Of a stretch of 64,000 nucleotides of DNA, positions 32,427-40,899 are shown one piece after another. How positions within the stretch are numbered: the first letter of the stretch is position 1; each line of letters opens with the position of its first letter. Both the position numbers and the translations under genes were made by a program. Source of the stretch: CAZKWG01 sp964615375. Its GTDB lineage: Bacteria; Myxococcota_A; UBA796; CAZKWG01. The stretch is from contig CAZTOW010000051.1 of NCBI GenBank assembly GCA_964615375.1, forward strand, positions 5,126 to 69,125. Direction: 5' to 3'. The notes beneath the pieces were generated by a model, which was not told the origin of the DNA, made no database searches, and saw only the letters and a list, made by a program, of their open reading frames with translations.

Positions 32427-34762
32427 CGCTCCCCGAAGAGCCGCTCCCCGCTCGCCTGGGCCGCTACGAGGTGCTGGGCGAGCTGGGGCGCGGCGGGATG
32501 GGGCGCGTGCTGCGCGCGCTCGACCCTCAGATCGGCCGGGAGGTGGCGATCAAGGTGCTGTTGCTCCCGATGGAGGCGGAGGCCGACGCGCTGGAGCGCT
32601 TCGCCGCGGAGGCCCGGCTGACCGGGCAGCTCGAGCACCCCAACATCGTCCCCGTCTACGACGTCGGGCTCAGCGAGGAGGGGCGCCTGTTCTACGTGAT
32701 GCGACAGGTGCGCGGGCCCTCGCTGGGCGCGGTGCTGGCGGCGCGCGATCCGGCGTGGGGGCTGCACCGGCTCCTGGACGCCTTCCGCGCGGTCTGCGCC
32801 GCCGTCGGGTACGCGCACCATCAGGGGGTCCTGCACCAGGACCTCAAGCCCGACAACGTGCTGCTGGGCCCTTACGGCGAGGTGATGGTGCTGGACTGGG
32901 GGCTGGCGATCCTCCTGCGCGCGGGCCTGAAGGTCGATCACGGCGCGCCGGGGCACGGGCTCTCCGGGACGCCGGGCTTCCTGGCGCCGGAGCGCGTGCG
33001 CGCCCCGCGATCGGCGCCGACAGCGAAGGCCGACCAGTGGAGCCTCGGGGCGACGCTGTACACCCTGCTCTGCCGAAGGCCGCCATACGAGGGCGCCACC
33101 TCTCGCGCGGTGCTCGAGGCCACCCTGCGCGGCCCTCCCGAGGACGTTCGCCTGCGCGACCCGGACCTGGAGATCCCCCACGCCCTGGCCGAGATCTGCA
33201 CCCGCGCGATGGACCCCGACCCGGAGGCGCGCTTCGCCGACGTGGGCGCGCTCGACGCCGCGCTGCGGGCCTGGCAGGAGGGCAGCGAGCGTCGGACGCG
33301 GGCGCTGGCCGCCGTGGGCCAGGCGGACGCGCTCCTGCCGAAGATCGAGGAGCAGCGCGGTCAGGCGGCGGTTCTGGCGCAGCAGGCGCGGGCCCTGCTG
33401 GAGGGCGTGAAGGGCGCGGACCCGGTGGAGCGCAAGCGTGACGCCTGGGCGCTCCAGGACGCGGGCGCGGACGCGCTTCAGCGCGCGGCCTTCGACGAGG
33501 TGGTCTGGGAGCAGCACCTCCAGGGAGCCCTCCAGCTCGTGCCCGATCTGCACGAGGCCCACGTCCGCCTGGCCCTGCACCACCGCCGCGCGCTGGAGGA
33601 GGCTGAGGCCGCGCACGACCCCGGCGCCGCCGCCCGCGCCGCCTGGCTGCTCCGGGTCCACGATCGCGGTCACCACCGCCGCTACCTGGCCGGCACCGGC
33701 GCGCTGACCCTGCACACCGACCCTCCGGGGGCCAGGGCCCGGCTGCACCCGCTCGTGCGGGTCGACCGCCGGCTCGTCCCAGGAGAAGGCCAGGATCTCG
33801 GCCTCACGCCGCTCGTCGATGTGCCGCTCGCCCCGGGCAGCTACCTCGTCGTGCTCGAATACCCGGGCCGCGTGCCCGTCCAATATCCGGTGTTCCTGCG
33901 CCGCGCGGATCGCTGGGACGGCGTCCCGCCCGGCGGCGACGCGCCCCTCCCGGTCCACCTGCCGCGCGCGGGCGCGCTGGGCCCCGACGACGTCTACGTG
34001 CCCGCGGGGTGGTTCCTGGCGGGGGGAGACCCCGAGGCGACCGACTCCCTCTCGGCGCGCCGGGTCTGGGTGGACGCCTTCGTCGCCCGCCGCCACCCGG
34101 TGACGAACGGGGAGTACGCCGCCTGGCTCGACGGCCTCCGTCGGGCGGGTCGGGAGGACGAGGTGGAGCGCCTGCTGCCCCGGGACGTCCCGCGGCCCAG
34201 CCACCCGCTCGAGGGCGCGCCCGTCATGCGCCCAGGTCCAGATGGAGCGCTGGGCCCGGCGGACGGCTCGGAGCGCGCGCGCTGGGCCAGCCTTCCCGTG
34301 ACCCGCATCGACGCTCACAGCGCCTCTACCTACGCCGCCGCCGCTGGCTGGCGCCTGCCCGACGAACTGGAGCGCGAGAAGCTGGCCCGGGGTGTGGACG
34401 GTAGACGTTACCCCTGGGGAGACCAGCACGATCCGGCCTTCTCCTGCGTCGTGCCCAGCCAGGCGCTCCCTCAGGTGGTGCCCGTCCACGCCTTCCCGCT
34501 GGACGAGAGCGTGTATGGGGCGTTCGGGCTGGCTGGGAACGTGCGGGACTGGTGCGCCAACCGCTGGACCGAGGACGGCTCCGCCGCGGACGGAGAGCGG
34601 CTCGTGGTCCGGGTCGCTCCACCCGAGGTGGATTTTCTCAGCGCGCGCGGCGGGTGCTGGTGGGGCACGCCTGCTCAGGCCCGGTCCGCGACCCGTTTCG
34701 GTGATCCGCCGTACACGCGCTTCATCGTGTACGGAGTGCGCCTGTTCCGGGGGATCGGCTGA
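32423..34762 (+). CDS. Ser/Thr protein kinase fused to an FGE-sulfatase-like domain
   Basis: This 779-residue protein has a kinase domain (residues 14-290) with GRGGMGRVL, Lys44, HQDLKPDN (138-140, Gln instead of Arg in HRD) and DWG (158-160, a common DFG variant in this type). A helical/coiled middle (about 295-420) and a PEGA-like segment (TGALTLHTDPPGARARLHPL) follow. The C-terminal FGE/SUMF1 fold begins at VYVPAGWFLAGGDPEA and includes HPVTNGEYAAWLDGL, WRLPDELEREKLARG, FGLAGNVRDWCANRW and ARGGCWWG. No TM helix is present. The GTG start overlaps the activator stop, so kinase and activator were made together and the kinase may control it or read the same signal. The insertion upstream probably removes its native promoter. 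Confidence 0.88.
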   Translation: MTLPEEPLPARLGRYEVLGELGRGGMGRVLRALDPQIGREVAIKVLLLPMEAEADALERFAAEARLTGQLEHPNIVPVYDVGLSEEGRLFYVMRQVRGPSLGAVLAARDPAWGLHRLLDAFRAVCAAVGYAHHQGVLHQDLKPDNVLLGPYGEVMVLDWGLAILLRAGLKVDHGAPGHGLSGTPGFLAPERVRAPRSAPTAKADQWSLGATLYTLLCRRPPYEGATSRAVLEATLRGPPEDVRLRDPDLEIPHALAEICTRAMDPDPEARFADVGALDAALRAWQEGSERRTRALAAVGQADALLPKIEEQRGQAAVLAQQARALLEGVKGADPVERKRDAWALQDAGADALQRAAFDEVVWEQHLQGALQLVPDLHEAHVRLALHHRRALEEAEAAHDPGAAARAAWLLRVHDRGHHRRYLAGTGALTLHTDPPGARARLHPLVRVDRRLVPGEGQDLGLTPLVDVPLAPGSYLVVLEYPGRVPVQYPVFLRRADRWDGVPPGGDAPLPVHLPRAGALGPDDVYVPAGWFLAGGDPEATDSLSARRVWVDAFVARRHPVTNGEYAAWLDGLRRAGREDEVERLLPRDVPRPSHPLEGAPVMRPGPDGALGPADGSERARWASLPVTRIDAHSASTYAAAAGWRLPDELEREKLARGVDGRRYPWGDQHDPAFSCVVPSQALPQVVPVHAFPLDESVYGAFGLAGNVRDWCANRWTEDGSAADGERLVVRVAPPEVDFLSARGGCWWGTPAQARSATRFGDPPYTRFIVYGVRLFRGIG

Positions 34763-36670
34763 TCAGGAATTGGGCAGGTCGATCTGTCGGTACCAGGAGC
34801 CGGCCGGGAAGGTCTCCGAGGCACCCGCGGGGAAGCTCATCGCCTGTCCATCGGCGGCGAAGTCGGACGGGGTGAAGGGGAAGCTCGCCTTGGTCAGGAT
34901 CTGGAGCCTGGGAGGGGTGCTGCCGCTGCTCGCGGTCCACTGGAGGAACACCCGCTTGTTGTTCCCGATCTGCTGACTGGACACGTTCTGCAGCGTCGTC
35001 GAGCTGCCGAAGCTGTGCTCATCTGGATCATTGGACGCGGGCATCTGCGTCCAGGGCGTGTTGTTGAAGACCTCGACGCCGCTCACGATGTCCTGGGAGG
35101 GGCTGCCCGTGCCGTTCCAGGTGTACTTCTTGACCTCGAACGAGCCCCCCGCCAGCGCGTTGGCGTCGGCCTTCCGGGTCAGGACGTAGAGCTGGTTCTT
35201 CTGGTAGGTGTAGGCCGGTTTGGCCGGATCCGCGGGTGTGTGCTGCCAGTCCGTGGCCCCCCCGACAGCCAGCAGGACCGCGCGAAGGGTGGTGCCCTGG
35301 TAGATCTTCCACTCCGTCAGCCCCGTGCTCTCCCCCGTGACCTGGATGGCGTCCGCCTGCGCGTTGGGGTCGGACCAGGTGCGCGTGGCGGGGTCCAGTC
35401 CGCAGAAGGGGAGGTCAGCCGCCGAGATCCCGCCGGAGGTCGGCTGACTGTGGAGCGTGAGCTGCTGTCGGAAGGACAGCGCCGCGAGGAGGAGGTTGGC
35501 GCGCTGGACGAGGTCGCCGTTGCGGATGCCGAGGGCGTAGGTTGGCCCGTCCATCACGCGGCCCCAGCGGGACATCACCTGCGTCAACGCCCAGGTCGCC
35601 GCGCTCTGCCGGCGCTCGCCGATGCGCGCCTCGGCGGCGACCCCGCCCGTCGCGCTGGCGCTGATGATGCGGCAGTTGAGACCAGCGTCAATCCAGGGGT
35701 GGCTCGCGGTGTTGCCCTGGAGCTCGCGGAGGCTCCCGCCCGAGTGGCAGGCGTCGATCACCAGCGTGACGCGCTCGGCCACGTCTCCGAGCGCGAGGCG
35801 GATGTGCTGGACCGTGAGGGCGTTCTCCAGCTTGAGGACGCCGGTCGGCACCTCCCGCGTAGACAGGAGGTTCGCGTTCACCCGCCGGAGCAGGGCCAGG
35901 ATCACGCTGCTGCGGTACTTCACGCCCATGTCGGCGACCGGATGGCTCACGATGTCGAGGAGCGCGCTGAACATGCCGCGATTTCGAGAGACGGTGGCCA
36001 TCTTCGCGAGCAGCGCCAACCCCTCCGCGAAGCAGACCCTCTCCGGCTCGGAGCGCGCGGCGTTGCGTCGACTCTCGAGCGTCTTCGTCATCTCGCTCAG
36101 CCTCTTCTCGTTCGCGGCCTCGCGCTCTTCGCGGGCGTTCTTCCGATCCCCCACGCGTGTGGTGTCCGAGAGGCACAGCACCGGCAGGTCCGCTTGCAGA
36201 GCCCCGTGTCCGGAGAAGAACACCAGCATCCGACACTTCTTGTTCCAGTCCAGATGGTTGCCCAGGTAGACCAGCGCCTTCGACGTCTCGCTGAGGGTGG
36301 GGAGCTGCAGGTCCCAGTCCTTGGGCAGCTTGTCTTCCTCCAGGTCGTCGTACAGATGTTGAAGGCCGGCGCGCTCCTGATTGTCCAGATCCGCCTGTTC
36401 CAGGGTGGCCTTGAACTTCTTGACGAGCTCCTCCGGATGCCAGGCCTCCTCGAGGAGAAAGGGGTTGCCAGCGGGCGCGGCCCCCATCCGAAGGGCGGAG
36501 ACCAGCCAGGCCAGCGCGTTGTTCGAGGCGCTCGAGACGGGCGCGAAGCTGGGATCGGCATACTGGGAGACGCCGATCAGGAAGAGTCGAAGGTTGGCCT
36601 GAATACTGGCGTCGAGCGCAGGCTGAATCGTCTTGAGGTTCGCCGTTGAGGAAGAGTTGGAGAAGGACAT
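34763..36670 (-). CDS. Caspase-like (peptidase C14) protein under sigma-54 control
   Basis: This 635-residue protein has a caspase-hemoglobinase fold core. LRLFLIGVSQYADP (strand 1), RMLVFFSGHGA with catalytic His155, and TLVIDACHSGGS with catalytic Cys308 are all present. About 150 residues, mainly helical and charged (EEREAANEKRLSEMTKTLESRRN), separate His from Cys, more than usual. The C-terminal 200 residues are beta-rich and unrecognised (WKIYQGTTLRAVLLAVGGATD, VEVFNNTPWTQM). There is no signal peptide, so it acts in the cytoplasm. I place the start at ATG 36670 with GGAG upstream. A perfect sigma-54 promoter and an enhancer-like palindrome precede it. It abuts the kinase/FGE gene convergently. 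Regulated proteolysis or cell death is possible but not shown. Confidence 0.85.
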   Translation of the reverse strand: MSFSNSSSTANLKTIQPALDASIQANLRLFLIGVSQYADPSFAPVSSASNNALAWLVSALRMGAAPAGNPFLLEEAWHPEELVKKFKATLEQADLDNQERAGLQHLYDDLEEDKLPKDWDLQLPTLSETSKALVYLGNHLDWNKKCRMLVFFSGHGALQADLPVLCLSDTTRVGDRKNAREEREAANEKRLSEMTKTLESRRNAARSEPERVCFAEGLALLAKMATVSRNRGMFSALLDIVSHPVADMGVKYRSSVILALLRRVNANLLSTREVPTGVLKLENALTVQHIRLALGDVAERVTLVIDACHSGGSLRELQGNTASHPWIDAGLNCRIISASATGGVAAEARIGERRQSAATWALTQVMSRWGRVMDGPTYALGIRNGDLVQRANLLLAALSFRQQLTLHSQPTSGGISAADLPFCGLDPATRTWSDPNAQADAIQVTGESTGLTEWKIYQGTTLRAVLLAVGGATDWQHTPADPAKPAYTYQKNQLYVLTRKADANALAGGSFEVKKYTWNGTGSPSQDIVSGVEVFNNTPWTQMPASNDPDEHSFGSSTTLQNVSSQQIGNNKRVFLQWTASSGSTPPRLQILTKASFPFTPSDFAADGQAMSFPAGASETFPAGSWYRQIDLPNS

Positions 36671-36791
36671 GATAGGCTCCGGAGATGGGGACGAGGGATC
36701 CAAGCACAGGGTGCGCATCCCCAGGGGATAAGCTCTGGAATCCTGTACTTTCTGGCTACATTTTTCTTGTTGCCAGCGCGGCTCGGAGAGT

Positions 36792-36806
36792 GCAAGAGCC
36801 GTGCCA
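36792..36806 (-). promoter_or_regulatory. Sigma-54 promoter for the caspase-like gene
   Basis: On the minus strand this reads TGGCACGGCTCTTGC, a perfect TGGCAC-N5-TTGC, only one spacer base different from the promoter at 6661-6675 (GGCTC against GGCCC). Transcription should start near 36780, leaving a leader of about 110 bases. Confidence 0.9.
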
Positions 36807-36894
36807 GGATGCTTCGAGCTGGAGTCATCCTCCAATTCTACATGTCCATCCACGACGACTCACCTCTGTGCCGCAGCTCCCGCCTGACCCACCC

Positions 36895-36911
36895 GTGTGA
36901 CAAGCGTCACC
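36895..36911. promoter_or_regulatory. Putative sigma-54 activator binding site (second copy)
   Basis: GTGTGACAAGCGTCACC is identical to 6753-6769 and in the same orientation relative to its promoter. It is centred about 100 bases upstream of the -24 box, against 89 for the other copy; the 11-base difference is one helical turn, so both would sit on the same face of the DNA. Confidence 0.75.
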
Positions 36912-36945
36912 CTGCCCGACGCCTGGCAGCGTGCTCGCGTACCGC

Positions 36946-37683
36946 TCAGCCCCGGAACACCCCCGTCCGCAGCCCGTGCCGCGCCAGCCACCCCCGCAGG
37001 CTCAGCTCCACCACCCGCAGCCCGTAGCCGGTGGCGGCCCAGGGCCCGATGCTGGAGCTGTCGGGCTCGTAGCGGGCGGGGCAGGAGAGCTCGCCCACGC
37101 GGCAGCGCTCGACGGCGGCCCAGGCCAGCATCTCCGCGTCAAACGCGAAGCCCTCGGAGAAGCGGGCGAGGGGAGCGCGCTCCAGCACGGCGCGGGAGAA
37201 GGCCCGGAAGCCGGTGTGGTACTCGCTCAGCTTCTGGTCCAGCGCCAGGTTCTCGAAGAGCGTGAGCGCGCGGTTCGAGACGTACTTGTACAGCGGCATC
37301 CCGCCGGCCAGGGCCCCGGGGCCGAGGATGCGCGAGCCGAGGGCCAGATCGAAGCCGCCGCGGGCGACGAGCTCGGCCAGGGCGGGCACCAGGCGCGGGT
37401 CATACTGGTAGTCGGGGTGCAGCATGACCACGACGTCCGCCCCGGCCTCCAGCGCGGCGGCGTAACAGGTCTTCTGGTTCCCGCCGTAGCCCCGGTTCTG
37501 TTCATGTCGGATCGTGTGCAGACCCATCGCGCGGGCCAGGGCCACCGTGCCGTCCGCGCTGGCGTCGTCCACCAGCAGGACGTGGTCCACCACCTCCCGC
37601 GCGATCTCGTCCACGGTCTTGCGCAGCGTGGCCTCGGCGTTGTACGCCGGCAGGACCACCACGATCCGCTTGCCCGCGATCAC
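36946..37683 (-). CDS. Family 2 glycosyltransferase (DPM1/ArnC-like)
   Basis: This 245-residue soluble GT-A enzyme starts with RIVVVLPAYNAEATLRKTVDEI and has the nucleotide-sugar site VLLVDDASADGT. NRGYGGNQKTCYAAAL and MLHPDYQYDP (DxD-like) follow, with DLALGSRILGP and FRAFSRAVLE further on. This is the order seen in dolichyl/undecaprenyl-phosphate sugar transferases. It has no TM helix, unlike ArnC. It would transfer a sugar from a nucleotide donor to a lipid or polymer acceptor; the acceptor is unknown. GTG start, four bases after the stop of the serine-hydrolase-like gene, so it is the last gene of that operon. Confidence 0.88.
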   Translation of the reverse strand: MIAGKRIVVVLPAYNAEATLRKTVDEIAREVVDHVLLVDDASADGTVALARAMGLHTIRHEQNRGYGGNQKTCYAAALEAGADVVVMLHPDYQYDPRLVPALAELVARGGFDLALGSRILGPGALAGGMPLYKYVSNRALTLFENLALDQKLSEYHTGFRAFSRAVLERAPLARFSEGFAFDAEMLAWAAVERCRVGELSCPARYEPDSSSIGPWAATGYGLRVVELSLRGWLARHGLRTGVFRG

Positions 37684-37687
37684 CGGC

Positions 37688-38860
37688 TCACTCGGTCGTC
37701 GCCGCCGCCTCGAAGGAGGCCAGCAGCAGGGGCGCGAGCTCCTCGTGGGCGAGCTGCAGCCCGCGATCCTGCAGGCTGCCCAGGCTCCCGTTCACCAGCA
37801 GGGCCACGCTGGTCCGGGCGTTGGGCAGGTACCAGACCTCGCCCATGTAGCCCATCATGATGCCCTGGTGGCCGAAGGCCTTGCCCCACTCGCCGTCTTT
37901 CTTCACGATCAACCCGAGCCCGTAGTCCTTGCCGTCCCCGTCGATCTTGACCTCGCCCTTCATGGTGCCCAGCCAGCCCTCGTCCAGGAACTCGCGGATC
38001 AGCAGGGTCTCGGCGAAGATGGTCAGATCGTTGGCCGTGCTCACCACCCCCGCGTCCAGCTGGCCGTAGCCCAGCGCCGTGTCGGTGAGGTCGTAGACGT
38101 CGCCCTGGCCGCTCAGATCGCTGTAGCCGCGCGCGGTGCCGACCGGGGCGATCCCGTCCTCGCTCAGCGTCGTGTTGGCCAGCCCCATCGGCGTCGTGAC
38201 GCGCTCGGCCAGCACCTCGGAGGGGGCCTGGCCCGTGACCGCCTCCAGGATCTGTCCTATCAAGACGTAGTTGGTGTTGGAGACGCCCCAGTCGGCGCCT
38301 GGATCGAAGGCCGCGGGCATGCCCGCCACGCAGGAGAGGATCTGATCCGCAGACAGGGGCGTGCCCTGCTCGTTGAGCTGGCTGAGCGCGCACTCGCTGA
38401 GCGCGTAGTCGGGGACGCCGCTCGTGTGGTTCAGGAGCTGGCGCACCGTGATGGTCTCGAGGTTGGCGATGCGCGTGGCCGGGCCCTCGTCCAGAATGGA
38501 CGCGACCGTGTCGTCGAGCCCGACCTGCCCCTCCTGCGCCAGCGTGAGCAGCGCGGTCGAGGCCATCATCATCGAGACGCCGCCAACACGCATCGGCGTG
38601 CAGGGCTCCATGGGCGCGTCCGCGTCCAGGTCCGCCCAGCCCGACGACGCCGTGAAGACCTCCCCCGTCTTCTGCCGGATCAGCACCGTCACGCCGGGCA
38701 GCCCGTCGGCCACCGCCGCGTCCAGCAGCGCCTGGATCTGCTCACCTTCGGGGCGGTCGGTGAGCTTCTGGTCCAGGGTGCAGTCGTAGTCCGCGGCCTC
38801 GCGGGCGGGCTCCGCGCAGGCGCCCAGCAGGAGCCCCACCGTGGCGAGCGCGGCCCTCAT
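37688..38860 (-). CDS. Beta-lactamase-fold lipoprotein lacking catalytic residues
   Basis: This 390-residue lipoprotein (lipobox LLLGAC) has the class C beta-lactamase/serine hydrolase fold: VTVLIRQKTGEVFTASSGWADLD, then LLTLAQEGQVGLDDTVASIL, ITVRQLLNHTSGVPDY, TNYVLIGQILEAVTG and FGHQGIMMGY. The SxxK motif is lost. The family's G-S-V-T-K reads G93-G94-V95-S96-M97, and no Lys occurs nearby. The YxN Tyr also appears replaced (GVSNTNY). It is therefore probably not a working beta-lactamase or DD-peptidase and may bind peptidoglycan or a partner. Its start overlaps the stop of the upstream barrel gene by four bases. Confidence 0.8.
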   Translation of the reverse strand: MRAALATVGLLLGACAEPAREAADYDCTLDQKLTDRPEGEQIQALLDAAVADGLPGVTVLIRQKTGEVFTASSGWADLDADAPMEPCTPMRVGGVSMMMASTALLTLAQEGQVGLDDTVASILDEGPATRIANLETITVRQLLNHTSGVPDYALSECALSQLNEQGTPLSADQILSCVAGMPAAFDPGADWGVSNTNYVLIGQILEAVTGQAPSEVLAERVTTPMGLANTTLSEDGIAPVGTARGYSDLSGQGDVYDLTDTALGYGQLDAGVVSTANDLTIFAETLLIREFLDEGWLGTMKGEVKIDGDGKDYGLGLIVKKDGEWGKAFGHQGIMMGYMGEVWYLPNARTSVALLVNGSLGSLQDRGLQLAHEELAPLLLASFEAAATTE

Positions 38861-39456
38861 TCTTCCTCTCCGAAGTGGTACGCGACCCCAAAACTCAGGG
38901 TGGAGTGCGGCAGGGCGAAGAGGCTGAAGACGGGGGGAGGGGAGAGCTCCAGGGCGGCGCGGTAGCCCAGGCGCAGGGAGAGCGGGCTCTCCGGGATGGA
39001 CCAGCCGAGCCCGAGCCCGACCCCGCCCAGCACCCGGAGCTGCAGCGGGTCGTTGGACGCCTCGAGCCCGCTCTCGCCCACGGCGTAGCGGTCCCCGGGC
39101 AGGGCGGCGAGGCCGATCCCGAGCTCGGCGGGCTCCACCAGGAGTCGTAGATCCGCGGGCAGCCCCAGTTCCAGCCGCAGCACGGTCGTGAGGTAGAAGA
39201 GCGAGCCCACGCCCTCGTGCGCCCAGCCCCCCAGCCTCAGGCCCTGGCCGAAGCTGAGCGCCTGCCCGCCCGCGTAGGCGAGCGAGCCCTCCGCCTGCAG
39301 GCCCGGGTGCAGGGCCCCGCGGAAGAGATCGAGGCCGCGGACGCCGGGGATCCCGAGGGCCTCATGCTGGAGGTCCAGGGCCACGGCCCCCTCCGCGGCG
39401 CGCGCGTCGAGGCCGAGGGTCAGCAGGGGGGCCAGCAGGGCGGCGGGTTTCAGCAC
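38857..39456 (-). CDS. Small outer-membrane beta-barrel-like protein
   Basis: This 199-residue protein begins with a signal peptide (LKPAALLAPLLTLGLDARAA). The rest alternates hydrophobic and polar residues, with many glycines (LSFGQGLRLGGWAHEGVGSLFYLTTVLRLELG, LGGVGLGLGWSIPESPLSLRLGYRAALEL) and ends STLSFGVAYHFGEEE, typical of outer-membrane barrels. Specific function is unknown. It lies nine bases after the larger barrel-like gene and is coupled to the beta-lactamase-fold gene. Confidence 0.6.
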   Translation of the reverse strand: MLKPAALLAPLLTLGLDARAAEGAVALDLQHEALGIPGVRGLDLFRGALHPGLQAEGSLAYAGGQALSFGQGLRLGGWAHEGVGSLFYLTTVLRLELGLPADLRLLVEPAELGIGLAALPGDRYAVGESGLEASNDPLQLRVLGGVGLGLGWSIPESPLSLRLGYRAALELSPPPVFSLFALPHSTLSFGVAYHFGEEE

Positions 39457-39465
39457 CCTCGGAGA

Positions 39466-40896
39466 CTACCACCGCGCCCGCGCCTGAACCATCAAGAGGG
39501 TGTGAACTCCGTCGAGGCCCAGGTTGGCGCTGGGCAGCAGGTGGCCGCCCTGCACCAGGAGATCCGGCCGCAGGGGCGGACCCTCTCCGGGCGCCTCGGG
39601 GGTGGGCAGGTGCAGGCTCAGCGCCCAGTCCAGCTCGGTGCCCAGCGCGTAGCCCTCGGTGGGCTCGCCGAGCTGGTTGGTGGGGGTGCCGCCGGCCCGG
39701 TAGGTAGTGTACGGGTTGGCGACGGGAGCCGTGCTCCAGGCCTGGGTGAGCCCGATGCGCAGGCCCGCCCAGGGCAGGGGAGCCAGCGAGACCGAGGGCT
39801 GGAGGAAGAGCGCGCGCTTGACGGCGCCCTCGTCGACCAGGGCGTCCACGCCGTCCGGGGGCGAGCCCGTGTGCTCCAGGTCGGAGAGCTTCGCCCAGGT
39901 GTTGGCGTTGATGGCCGCCTGGACCTCGTCGAAGATCACCATCCCGGCGTCCAGATCGCGGTCCATGGAGAAGTCGTGCGTGGTGTCGTCGTCGGGGTTG
40001 CCGTCGCCCGAGGCCCAGCCGGCGCGCAGCTTCGCCCCGAACATCTCCCCGGGCCCGTCCAGGCCCACATAGCCGGTGGCCCCGGCCGAGCGGACCTTCA
40101 GCCCCTCGGGCGCCGCTACGCTGCGCGAGCGCTCGGTTGTTCCGAAGATCCCCGCCGCCTCCAGCCCGCCCGACAGCCCCCAGCGGTCTCCCAGGGGCAG
40201 CCGACCCTCCCCGTAGAGGTCGATCATGCCGACCTGGGTGACCCAGCCCTCGGGCTCGATCTGGTGGCGGTAGACCCCGTAGAGCCCGCCGCGCGCCGCG
40301 TCCTTCGGCGTGCCGTAGAGGGTGGCCAGGACCCCCTGCCAGGCCGCCTGGTCGTCGGCCCAGCGCGCCGTGTCGTCGGCCAGCACGCGGTCCCCCGCCA
40401 GCGCCACCGTCCAGGGCACGTCCTTGCCCAGGGGCCGGGCGGCCAGCCGCAGGCGCAGCACGCGATCCCCGAAGTCCGAGCGCCCGAAGGTGGGATCGTG
40501 CGCCCCGTCGTTGGCCACCATCCCCAGCCCCCAGTGGCTGGTCTGGAGGCCCGCGGAGAGCTGCACCGGGCCCAGGCGCCCCTCCAGCGCCAGCTGTCGC
40601 GCGCGGAAGGCGTCCGCGTCCAGCACGCTGCGGTCCTCGCGGTGGCGCTCGTCGATGTCCACGGGCAGGGCCCAGGTCTGCCCGGCGAACTGCCCGGAGA
40701 AGAGGTCGCCCTCCAGGCGCAGCTTCCAGCCCTCGCGGCCCAGGTCGAGGCCGACCCGCGTGCGGTTCTCCAGCGCCAGGCCCTGCCCGGTGGTGGTGCC
40801 CTCCTCGTCCACGGGCACGTCCGGCAGCACGCTGACGATGACGCGCTCCTCCCCCGCGGTCGAGATCTCCACCGGCTTGTCCAGAATGGGGATCAT
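39466..40896 (-). CDS. Porin-like beta-barrel protein without visible signal peptide
   Basis: This 476-residue protein has barrel-like strands (RTRVGLDLGREGWKLRLEGDLFSG, ARQLALEGRLGPVQLSAGLQTSHWGLGM, GGLYGVYRHQIEPEGWVTQVGMID, VSLAPLPWAGLRIGLTQAW) and a C-terminal aromatic residue (VQARARW), as in outer-membrane proteins. The N-terminus (MIPILDKPVEIST) has no hydrophobic signal, which is odd for such a protein. Either export uses another route or the 5' end has been altered. It starts three bases after the stop of the lipase gene, so it belongs to the same operon and may help move lipid products. Confidence 0.55.
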   Translation of the reverse strand: MIPILDKPVEISTAGEERVIVSVLPDVPVDEEGTTTGQGLALENRTRVGLDLGREGWKLRLEGDLFSGQFAGQTWALPVDIDERHREDRSVLDADAFRARQLALEGRLGPVQLSAGLQTSHWGLGMVANDGAHDPTFGRSDFGDRVLRLRLAARPLGKDVPWTVALAGDRVLADDTARWADDQAAWQGVLATLYGTPKDAARGGLYGVYRHQIEPEGWVTQVGMIDLYGEGRLPLGDRWGLSGGLEAAGIFGTTERSRSVAAPEGLKVRSAGATGYVGLDGPGEMFGAKLRAGWASGDGNPDDDTTHDFSMDRDLDAGMVIFDEVQAAINANTWAKLSDLEHTGSPPDGVDALVDEGAVKRALFLQPSVSLAPLPWAGLRIGLTQAWSTAPVANPYTTYRAGGTPTNQLGEPTEGYALGTELDWALSLHLPTPEAPGEGPPLRPDLLVQGGHLLPSANLGLDGVHTLLMVQARARW

Positions 40897-40899
40897 CGG

